The translations under genes and the position numbers were made by a program. The notes under the pieces were generated by a model, which saw nothing but the letters and a program-made list of their open reading frames with translations, made no database searches and was not told the DNA's origin. Source: Aspidiotus rigidus (taxonomy: Eukaryota > Arthropoda > Insecta > Hemiptera > Diaspididae). Taken from it: a stretch of DNA of 64,000 nt. The stretch is taken from contig JAVHKY010000026.1 in NCBI GenBank assembly GCA_035079385.1, positions 1,054,001-1,118,000 on the forward strand, given 5' to 3'. Below are positions 36,909 to 48,900 of the stretch, one piece after another; the first letter of the stretch is position 1; every line of letters begins with the position of its first letter.

Positions 36909-39900
36909 CTGCAAACAAAATAGGTAGACTCGAAATTAATAATATATTATACATTTAAAATATTCGATGAAATAATTTCCTTGATAGTCTCTTACTGGCT
37001 TTTCCTCAGGTTCCATAACAGGTGGACTCGCCGGTGGAGAGGGACTCCTATCTGGAGGAGGCGGAGGAGCGGGCGCCGATTCCCAATCCCATTCGGATGA
37101 CGTCGGTTCTTTCTTGGATGGTGGTGGAGGTGGAGGCGGAGGCGGAGGAGGTGGCGGAGGTGGTGGCGGAGGTGGTGGCGGAGGAGGTGGCGGAGGAGGT
37201 GGCGGAGGAGGTGGCGGAGGAGGTGGTGGTGGAGACGGTTTTGGAGGAGGTGGAGGAGATGGCTCTACCGCCGGTGAATCTTCTTCCCAATCCCAGTCTT
37301 CTTCGGACTTGAGATCAGGAACAGGTGGCGGTGGTGGTGGAGGAGGAGGAGACGGAGAAGGTGAAGATTTAGAAGGAGGTGGTGGAGCTTCTTCAGACTC
37401 CAATTCTGGTTCAGATTGAGGATCTGGTTCTTCAATTGCTGGTGGGGGTGGTGGCGGCGGCGATCGCGATGGTGGAGGTGGTGGTGAAGGGGGTGGAGTT
37501 TCTTCAGGTTCCGATTCTGCTTCAGAATGAGGGGCTGGTTCTTCGATTGGAGGTGGTGGTGGCGGCGGTGGAGAAGGAGTCGATGTTTTGGATGATGCAG
37601 GAGGCGGAGGGGGTGGACTCGGTGTGGGAGCTTCTTCTGATTCTTGTTCTAGTTCAGATCCAGGTTCCGGTTCTGAATCTTTGGAAGAAGGCGGGGATGG
37701 TGAAGGAGATGGAGGTGCTGATGGTGTAGTTTCTTCGGATCCGGCTTCAGAGTGTTCTTTCTCTTGTGGTTCAGAAGTATCCTTTGCCGGAGAAGTCGGT
37801 GGTGGCGAATATTCCTACACAAAAAAACACAATTATCAGTAAGAGCCGATAGACAGTATTCGAATTTTGTTTTTGAAAAATTCTCACTTCTTCATCTTCA
37901 TAATATTCCTCATTATCTTCCTCTTCCTGAAATGATCGAACAAATAATATTATTTCTAATCCTCAGTCATGAATTATGTGTTGGAAATTCAGACAAAAAA
38001 AGTGAACTCTATGTACAGGAGGTGGTTCAGTGGCTGGATCGGTATTTTTATTTTCGGGCTCGGGTTCAACACCAGGAGGAGAAGGTTCTGGCTGAAATTT
38101 TATTACAAAAATAAATGAGTTAGATGTACAAACGTAAGAATTTATGGCTATTTTTTTTTTTTTTTTCATCCAACTTACTTTGGGTTTGATGATTGGTTCA
38201 TCGTTATCATCAACCTGCAGAAATAGATTAACAAACTTTAATTCTGCGTATATATTGAAGATCTAATGCTGGCTAGCTTATTGCACTACCTCAATTTCCT
38301 CATAATAAGATTCCCATTCGTAAGATTCCTCCTTTCCGGGAGGAGAACCTGGTGGTTTTGTAGGTTTATCCTAGAAATTTTAATAGCAATTTGAAAATAT
38401 GTAATTATTTCAATCATTTTGATTTGTATGTGGAGGAAAAATTTACATCAACTTCTTCATAATAATATTCAAATTCACCTTCATCGTCTTCTTCTTTCTG
38501 ATCCTATAAATACAATACGTATTTTAAATCAGAATAATATACTCATGTGAACAGCAATAATTTAAAATAGCGGTACTCAACCGATCAATCCCGGTAACAT
38601 CCGAGTCGATCGCCATCGTTTTCAAGGACCTGCAAAAAGAATCCAGGAGCTATCAAGTATTGAACACAAGTTCTCATTTTTGGCCTTTTGCGTCGATTGT
38701 ACAATACTTTGGAATTTAGAAAGTAAATAGCGACGGCAAAATGTTGAGTACCGCTGATTTAGATGATGAAAATTCAAACTGGCTCGCAGTAAGGTGTGAA
38801 TAAGAATTCTGAAAATCTTAAAATTCAAATAATGCTGCCTTGAATTTTTCATTCATAGTTCTTTTCTATGAGTGTGACTGGGTTTGCACAGTGTACTTAC
38901 ATGCTTTTAAAACCAAGATAATTAGTAAAAGGAATTAAAATACGTAGAACTTGACTTACCGTGGGTGTGTCAGTGCTTGGCTCAGTTGCATCCTTAAATC
39001 AGAATTCAATCTTCGATTACCAGTATGGTAATTATAATAATACCCTAAAATAATACTTTGACACGAAGCGTATAGGATTACTAACTTCTTTATCATCATT
39101 ATCAGTTTTGGTTTCCTCTTCTGGGGTCTTTTCTGCATCAGGAGGACTTGAAGCAGAATCAACATCAGCATCTTCTTCGCTGTTGATATCATCTCCTTCA
39201 CCTTTATCGTCACCTTTGTCAGCTTCTGTACCTGATTCAGGTTTAGATTCCTCCTCCTCCTCCTCCTCCTCCTCAGCAGCCTTATCTTGAACCGATGGAG
39301 CATCTTCTTCTTCTGAAGCTGGTTTCTCCACATCATCATCCCAATTAGATGTTCCATCATCAGGTTCTGCCTCAGCTTTACTTCCAGGCTCTTCTTTATT
39401 GCCATCTTCAGCTTCTGAATTTGCTTCAGCGGCCTCGTCTTTATCCTCACTTTCAGGCTCTTCTTTATTGTCTTCTTGATCAGTGGCTGGTGATGAAGCA
39501 TCGTCTTCCAAGTCATCGTCCCAAGTTGACATTCCATCATCAGGTTCCGTCTCAGGTTCTGAATCCACCTTACCGGTGTCATCTTCATTTTCACTTTCAG
39601 CAATTGTTTCACCTTCATCTGCATTATTTTCATCATCCTGTCCTTCATCATCATCTTGTTGTGATTCAACATCCTCTGTCGGTTCCGACTCTGCGACAGG
39701 AGCTGCATCTTGGTCCGCATCAGTATCACCATCTTCAGTTTCGTGGTCAAGGTCGTCATCCCAATTAGATAAGTCGTCACCGTCTGCCTCTGGTTCCTCC
39801 TGTTTGGAAACATTGTTTAAATTTTGCATATTATACTTGGATAAGATATATGTGCGATACTACTTCTGTGTTAGCACCATTCCTCCCATCATCAGTGAAT

Positions 39901-42900
39901 ATATTATGGGTATGAATAACGAGCGAGAATGGAAGGGCAGTCAATAGTCTGAGCTGCTATTCCCTGCCCATTCTTGTAAGAATTGAAACCAGTTTATATT
40001 TATTCCCTTTTAGGTCTTCAGAGAGGTGACTCGATAAAAGTACATATTACTCACAAGAGTGCATGGTGTATAAATGGTTCTCCACTGTCTTTTTCTAGCC
40101 GTCGGGATACTTTTCATTGTATGTTGGCCGGAGGTGTGCATTGATAATTAGAAATACTTTATATGACCTATTTAAATGGGAATCTCTTAAGCCTAGGAAA
40201 TAGAAAGTAAAATTGAATAGAAGTCTACTCAACTCAACCTGTTTCATTTTAACCCATTTGAAAAAGGTTCAGCACACTCATAGCTGCCACCTGTTCACTC
40301 TCATTCTTCTTTTCCTTTTCCTTTTCCTTTTCCTTTCCCTTTTCCTTTTCCTTTTCCTTTTCCTTTTCCTTTTCCTTTTCCTTTTCCTTTTCCTTTTCCT
40401 TTTCCTTTTCCTTTTCCTTTTCCTTTTCCTTTTCCTTTTCCTTTTCCTTTTCCTTTTCCTTTCCCTTTCCCTTTCCCTTTCCCTTTTTACTTTTTACTTT
40501 TTACTTTTTATTTTTTACTTTTTTACTTCTTACTTTTTTAATTTTTTACTTTTCTACTTTTCTACTTTTCTACTCTTCTACTTGTCTACTTGTCTATTTT
40601 TTCAATTTTTTACTTTTTCACTTTTTCACTTTTTTACTTTTCTACTTTTCTACTTTTTTACTTTTTTACTTTTTTTCTTTTCTACTTTTTTTACTTTTTT
40701 ACTTTTCTACTTTTTTACTTTTTTACTTTTTTAATTTTTTACTGTTTTACTGTTTTACTGTTTTACTTTTTACTTTTTACTTTTTACTTTTACTTTCACT
40801 TTCCTCCCTCCGACAACTATTCTTTTTCTGGTAGAGAGGTCAATTCTTTATAAATCCACTGTTACCTAACCCGAGTACAAAAAAAAATAAATATGTATGA
40901 AAAAACATGTATCACCTGTTTTTCAACAATGGAAAATATCTCTTATACAGAAAAGGGACACTTTTATTGGACGACAAATCAACACAGAAATAAATTTAAG
41001 AACCCTTTTGTCCGCAAAATATAATTCGAAAAAAATTTTTGACCGACGTTTTGAACGATCTACTGATCTACGTTCTTCATCAAGGTCTGGAATAACTGTG
41101 ACAAGAACGGCACGTAGAACAATATGGATTTTTTTCAACTATCATGCTAATTTGTAGGAAAATACCGGGAGGTACTATGCGCCATTTTCGGCACATTCGT
41201 CTTCAAATGCCATTTTTGCCGACAGAAAGAGGAAATTTCTAAAATTTTTTGCGGAAATAGAAAATTGAGATCTCTACCTCCCAATTTTTCATATAAGAAT
41301 TGAGTGAATAATGAGGCCTTCGAAAATTTGCACTTTTATTCAGTGCGATAATGTTTCCAATTTTTCTTTGAAACTGGTTTCCCTAATAAGGATGAGAATT
41401 CTTCTACACCCTTAAGTTATTTTTACTAATAAATTTTATGACCTTTTTTTTTAAATGTGCCAAAAATGGCACATAGTACATTAAGGGTCTTATTGAAAAT
41501 CGATGCAAGACAGCCTGCAGGTAGGTACAGGTAAGTATATGGGTAAGTACCAATAGCATAGAGATAGAAAATTTCAATATAGTTGATATAAAATTCCTTA
41601 CATCTAAATCATCGGCTGGTTCATCCTCTTCCTTATCATCATCAATCACTTCATTGTCCTCTTCCTCGGCTTCTTCTGGATTATCACTCAGTTCTTCAAC
41701 AGGATTTTCATCTTCATTGAGATCGTCATCTGTCTGAAAAATACGAGAAATTATAGGTGATCTTGGTTTTCATCTCTTTAGAATGTGGTAACCTCAACCT
41801 CACTGGTGAACCCCATAATCTTGACCTATAATAAGGACTAGAAACAATTTTGACCTCCAAATTCGTTCTATATTCATAGGACATGGTCATTAGAGGAGGA
41901 AAGGAAGGCTGGAGCTCGATAGTAGTATTGAATAAATAGCCCTTAATGAGATGTAAAACATAATCCTTATTTTTAGAAATGTCTCTTTCCTATTGGTGGG
42001 GAGGGGGAGCTAAAAGTGGAAACAGTATTCATAATGCCCCAGTTGAAATATTGTGTTCCAAAAATGTATGTAATTTATGATGACATCAATAGATCGACAA
42101 ATTTAAATGAGGAGCAGTCAGATAAATGGAGAAATTTTTTATGCAACATTCAATTTTCTACGTATTGGGCAATTTTTTAAAATTATTATTTATTAGCAAT
42201 TTTAATAGTATTATCAACGAGCTTTTCAATGAGGTTACTCCAGAAACGTGAAAACGTTCCTAATGAGTTGAACGGGCCTTTGAAAGTTTAATGTTGCATA
42301 AAAAATTTTCCGACTTGAGGTTGAATTTGTCTAAAAGCGCCTCAAATATTCACCTCTGTATCTTCATCCTCTCCTTCCGCTTCTTTTTCATCCGCGTCTT
42401 CGTCATTTTGGTCTTCTAAATCACCCTCTTCTGCACTAGTCTCTTCATCTTCGACATCTTCGACATCATCCTTCATCTGAAATGGAAGATAGTAAATAGG
42501 GGCATAGGATGAGTGTCTTTAATTGCATACTGATTGTTGGTTTTACCGATGATTCCGGATCTGGAACGTCAACTGATTGATCTGCAGGTTCATCCACTCC
42601 CTGTAAAAAAAATGTTACCTTTGTAACTTCCTGGAATACTGGGAGAAGATTTGATTTATTACAGTCAAGGCCTTATGACTAGTCAGGATTCGTGCGAGTC
42701 AGAAGAGAAGCCCCCATTTTTTGGCCACCCTCGTTCATCCAAGCTGACAAAAAATGTTAAACATAATATTTTGAAATTTCCTGTGCTCTCCCGCACAAAT
42801 TTTTTTGTTGAAATTGGAATTTCATTATTTGAGGCCTAACTCCTAAAAACTTTTTTAGCCGTACTACTGGTACAAGCAAGTAGACCTTTGTCTTCAAGTA

Positions 42901-45900
42901 TATAACTCAACTTACCCCTCCTTTGTCCTCTTCTTCCTCTTCTTCTTCCTCCTCCCCGTCTTCAAAAGGAAGATTCTAAAACAAAAATTGTCGGTTTTTC
43001 AATTCAAAAAAATTATTAATATTCATCAGAGTATCCTTCAGCTTCAATCAGACCTTTGGAATCATTTTTTTCAATTTTCATCTTCGGACTATCTGTCTAT
43101 ACTGAATTCTTCTCTACTTTTAAATCCCCCTCCATAAATTTTTCACTTCCTCAGTATCGTCATTTCATGGTTGAAGACTTTTTTAAATTCCTTCTCTAGG
43201 ACGATCCTCCCACAAAGAATTTTCTGAATGATTTTCTTGTTAGAGCTGTCCTTTTTTCGGGTTTGTTTTATTCCTTTACTTAAACATTAAGCCCATATTA
43301 TTTACAGAAAGCACATACAAAGATTACTGAACTCACCATATCGTCTTCTTCCTCCTCGGATAGCTTCACATCAGCTTCCTAAGAATAGAAAATATAACTC
43401 AATCTAGAAATGAGGGATATACGTAAATCAAAGAAGTGTATAACTCGATGTGAATGAATTATAACTCTTTGAATATTTAAGATCATCATTTTTTCTGTCA
43501 TAAAAAGTCACGTTCCTTTTTTTACGCTCCTGAAGTGTCTTGGTGTAGGTATGAGTGAAAACTACTGAGTATGATTTGTTGACCAAGATGTGAATAAATG
43601 AAAAAGTTCGACACCTAACAAAACTAACTCAAAATTATAGAATTTTTTGAATGTCCTATGGTGATAAATACGAGTATAACACGCCTTGTTTATCATTTGC
43701 GAGGTCACAGACATAGGGACCTACGCCATATGTAATGTTTCCTATTTATATTTAAATTAATAAAACATACATCTGTCGTGTCTTTGTTCTCATCTGGGCT
43801 GACGTCTTCTAAATTATCCTCGGCTTCTTCACTTTCGGCTATCTCATCTTCATCTTGCTTCTCGTCATCGGCCGCGGTGTCAGTTTCTGGATCATCTTCT
43901 TTGAAAAGATCATTGAGACCCTATTGACATTCTAATTCATTAGAAAATGATGAAAGTAACAATCAATTTGTACAATTTTGAATTTGTACGCCCGAGATGA
44001 GCTTGACTGGAAATTGGATCCCTGGAGAAAATTTTGGGAAAAGAACCTGACTGTCTTATTCCGTCTTAGGAATGTCAGCGAAAAAGATGGGAGACTGATG
44101 AAGAACATGAACTAATAACTCTGGCTTGGCGTGGCGAAGTGAGAAGAGGGAGTGAGGGAGATGAAAATCAGAATTCAGGGAGCAGAAAAACTTTTTGTCC
44201 CTGCCTCTGAACCGCTACCGTACTCCGAAGATAATTATCTGACTACACTACAGCTGGCTTTAAGCATGTCTCGATAAAAAGTTGTATTATAAAAATTTAC
44301 CATATCTTCATCCGACGGTTCTTCTTCAAGATCTGCTTCTGCTGATTGATCTACGCCATCCGGTACCTGGTCCTACGCACAGCAATAATTATAAATTCAT
44401 CATCTGTTATGAAAAAAGCGAAACACGTGACGCTGTCATACTTGAAAAGTGTCGTAATGCTGAAAAAAGAATTATGAACACCTTAAAGTGACCAATCTTT
44501 TAATTATCTCAACGTCACATGAGCCGCTTTTAAAATTTGTTGGCGTGAATATAATCTAAAGAAACTGTTACTACGTGCATCGTCGTTTCCATCATCTTCG
44601 TCCTGCAAAGTACACCAAAAAGTCAGTTTTAGTATAATCTTAATCCAATTTCTCAAAATCTAGTAATTTGCAAAAAATATATCAGTGTATTCAAAATCAT
44701 TCAAGATGAGCTTACTTCGGGAGTGATATCAGGATCATCTTTTTTTTCCTCGTCTTCATTTTTTTCATCAAAAAGATCAGGAAGTCCCTGTAAAGATTTC
44801 CTCATGATAGAATCTAGGAACTCCATAACAATGTGAGTAAGCAATGTCTCTCTTTTTTTACTGTTGGTTAATTGAGAAAAATTTTTTATTGAAGTACTCA
44901 AATTTGATCATTCTTTGGAACATTACTTAATGACTGGTGAAGTTATTTTCTATTTAATACTATATTTTTAATTTTGTGGAGAGTGGTTTGCATGTTAGTA
45001 CTTGACTACTTGAGAGATAGTTCCACCCAACTCACTGTTCTGAATAGATTGTGTTTGTGTGACGTCATATTTCCCAACCCCACAAATTCCCATACTTGTT
45101 CTTAATGATACTTATCTAATAGACCAAGTTATTGTGCAGTCACAAACTCCACATTTGTGCACCCAGAAACTGTCAATCTTATCCTACATTACCTACTTGG
45201 AAAAAAGTGCTTCATAAAAAATACACAGAAATATTTGGTCTTACGCTCAGATTTGAAAACAAGAAACAAAAATAAAGAATCGCAGATAGGCTACATTTTC
45301 AAACACTTGAGAATTTCCTAATTCTGAATATCAACACGTATTTGCTTATTTATTTCCGATTTTTCAATTTGAACGTATGGTCAAAACATTCCAGTGCGTA
45401 ACAACATGATAGATCCAACAAGCACTCCGTGGGCGGGGTGTTACGAGGGTGGGCGAATGACCGAGTTATTTCTGATGAGAAAAATATCGATTGAGATCGA
45501 CACAAGGTACAGGAAAATAGAAATGATGAAATCTTTGTGCGCTAAAACCCAACTAGAAAGTAGGACAAAGTACAAATTAAAATTGAATTGAGGATTGCAA
45601 AGCTACCCACAACTTATTGCGTTGTGGACTACCATACTGTGACGTCAGCGTCTTAACTCAGCCGAAGAAGGAGAAGAAAAATGTGATTACAATACGGTCG
45701 GCTAGCGCCTGCGCCGGCGCCGACCCTAAAAACACTATAGGTACAATCGATCACATTCAAAGGGTTTTGAAGTGTTCGCGCCTGGTTCGCGGGCCTCAAC
45801 CTTGTTTGTAGGGAGTACAGACCCCTAGAAACACAAGATCGCTAACTCGCCATTTACGCTGTGTTGAATTTTTGTACCCTGAAATCGTTTTTATAGTTTA

Positions 45901-48900
45901 TCCCACCAGATGTTGCAAAGTCGCACTCAATGTATTCTTATGGGAGGAAAAAATTTCACGGATTCGCTCGAAGTTAGACGCATATGAAAGGAAATTTTAT
46001 GCACAATAAATTCACATCTCTTCATTTTTTTGAAAAACTGAATATTTGTGGACGAAAATGAGTTTTAGTGTCAACTCTCCATAAGAGCCTGTGTTAAAGT
46101 AAGGTTGACTGCAGCGATTTTTGTACGTCTGGTAGAACCAACGAACTATCGAAGTTAGCGATCTTGTGTTTTTAGAGGTCTGTAGACCTATAGTAGGGAG
46201 TTAGCAATGAGTGACGTCACAATAACGTCCAGCCTAAAAGTGTCCACAATATCAGAACAAATACCAAATAAATTGGAAATCATTTTAAAACATTGCCTGA
46301 TTGACATTTTAGATTTTATTCCCACATTTTGTTCTCTATAATTTTCAATGAATGGAAATTAATATCAAAAGAGATAGATCTGGTTTTAGATGTATATCTT
46401 CTAATAGGGAAACATAAGCAATCACCTTCTCGTCCAGTTTCTGTGAATTGCTACCTGCCAGCTGCGGCACGCCGCTCTGTTTCTTTTAACGAGGCTAATA
46501 CGCTCTGACGGAAATTATTGTGTTAAAAGATGATTTTTCAACAAACAATTTAATTATCATACTAGTTTTCTTTTATAAGCCTACCTTCTTCCAATATCGG
46601 CGTTTTTAGCTCTATGTTGAAAATTTTTCTCTTTCAAACGTTTATTCAACATTTAATCTAACAAAATTCAGAGAATAGTATTTTTCATATTTGAAACAGA
46701 GATCTAATTTTCCACATCTCAATTTTCTTTTTTCATTCCATTACACATAATTGGGATTTAAACTTAGAGTTGGGAAGTTGGTAGCCCTGACGATATTCAC
46801 CCTTTCGTTCAATGCTTTTTAAATGAAGAAATTTCACGCACAATAATTAATAGGATATTGTTCTTTGAAGCCAATACAAGCATAAATTTTGTAGTCTGTA
46901 TCATCAACATTAAATGTGACCTGCGATGAGAAAAGGATGCTCATTGCCCACTGACAGGAACACCATTTCTCTCTGATTAGATGTCCAATAAGAGAGAAAT
47001 GGTGTTCTTGCGTCATTGGGTAATGAGCATCCTTTTCTCATTTAAGGTGACGGTATCCGCGAAGGTACGAGCCATCTTTTTGAGGAGAGAACGAAGTATA
47101 CGAAGGCACGTTATGTGCCTTCGTATATACTTCGTTCTCTCCTCAAAAATCCTTTTCTCATCGCAGGTCACAAATACAAGAAAAATTGTAGCAATAAATG
47201 ATATATTGAAACAAGCACCCGTTCGGCTGGAATAGGTTCAAGCTCTAATCTATAATAAAAATATTATTTTCAAAACGTTGATAATACCACATCGCAAATA
47301 AATCGCAAATTGATCTCCAAACATTACTCCGTAATGCTCCAGATCGGATCATAATTATCGCAAATCAAAACAAGGTTAAACGAGCTCGAACCCAAAAAGC
47401 AAAAAATGACTACCAACTTCTTTACGTTCCAATACAAAAACTACTTTTCTCGTTGCAATATCAAAACACGATAATAACCATTACCTACCGCTCAGTCGCT
47501 CACACATCACGCACTCTTCTTGATCACCACGTCATGAAACATACTTAAAAACGTGAGTTCTTACAAAACTCACGCTGACTACAAAAAAAAAGCGATTACA
47601 ACTGGTTCCGAGCTTGTACCGAGCTTGAACCCAAAAATAACAGTTGATTGAAAAAAATCAATGTATGAACGTACATAAATTCTCCGATTCACCCTTTCAG
47701 TAGCGCTCTCTAGTGTAGATTTAAACCCCAATGGACAAATTTTAAACTTTCAGAAAAAACATAAACTAGCAAAAGTGTTTCTAGAAGTATTTTTCACGCT
47801 AAACACAATACCGTTTGCTGTTTTTTGCTATCTCCTCTAGGATTCTTACAAATTGCGTTTCAATGCTTAAAAATTACTTGAAACTGACACTTTTAGAATT
47901 AATAATTTTTACTTGATTAGCTCTCATGGTTACTGGGTTCTACTTATTTTTCCAAGCGTCATTTCATGATTAAATACATATTTATGAGGGTCACCCTGGT
48001 CACACTGATTCACGCAATGCGCGCGCCTGCACGTTACTCACGCAGAAAATCGTGCGCCCAGTCATGGCCGTCTCTAGTATCAGGCCGGAATATTTGAAAC
48101 TCGACAACCTTGCACGGGGGCCAAAGTTTGTATAGTATCTTATGGGAGAACATTGAAAAACCTGATTTTACACAAATATGATGAAGTTTTTGAAGAAAAT
48201 GCAGAGAACGTCATTTAAAGAGCCAACGTTTTTCGATATTTTGAGCTTGGTCTCGTTAAGATTGGTCAACTACAAAGCGAGTTATTCACGTTTTAAAATA
48301 AAAAGTAGACAGAGGGCGTAGCGGGGTACATGTGCCGCGTTTCACCCTCTGCCCGACTCTTATTTTAAAAGGTAAATAACTCGCTTTGTAATTAATCAAT
48401 CTTAACGAGACCAAGTTCAAAAAATCGAGAATCGTTTACTCTTTCCATATATTTATAAACTTTTCCCCGCGGAATCAAATATGAGGACCTATCTGTACAA
48501 AGGGCGTCCGTCGTACGGACGCCCTTTTTGCGGAAACCTCGATTTTCATGCGTTTCAGATCATAAATTATCTTTCATAATTTTTTTTCTTTTTTTTAAAC
48601 CCACAATTTTTTCCATCTTAGCAAGAAGGGCGTCCGTTGTCATATTTTCAATGGTCTCTACTTTGTTCGTTTCTGGATGTATTCAAAATGTGATGATCGT
48701 TTTTTATAAAAGAAGAGTTGCTCTTCAATTTTCATCATTACCATTTTTTTGATTAAACTCGTTGTTGCGGAAATATCTTGAACTGAAACTTCAAACTGAT
48801 TTTTCTGTAATGAATTTTCTTCACGGACGCCCTTTGTACAGATAGGTCCTCATATGTACTATTTGCAAATCAATGGTTAACGTGTTTTTTGAAGGTTTTT

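Noticed and set aside
37114..37419. Glycine-rich plus-strand frame
   Set aside because: Antisense of the proline-rich exon; the minus strand has proper splice sites and continues the phase-0 series.
38586..38631. Possible extra acidic-gene exon (VLENDGDRLGCYRD)
   Set aside because: Runs into a stop with no good donor, and its sequence is unlike the neighbouring exons.
39349..39947. Plus-strand and alternate-frame proteins across 39.0-39.9 kb
   Set aside because: Shadows of the acidic exon 39,086-39,799; GAA/GAT-rich codons leave other frames open.
40213..40853. F/L-rich plus-strand proteins
   Set aside because: Direct translation of the CTTTTC and ACTTTTT microsatellites.
44572..44602. Possible exon DEDDGNDDA
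   Set aside because: Good acceptor and acidic content, but the only donors (GTAGTA, GTAACA) break phase 0; kept out of the model.
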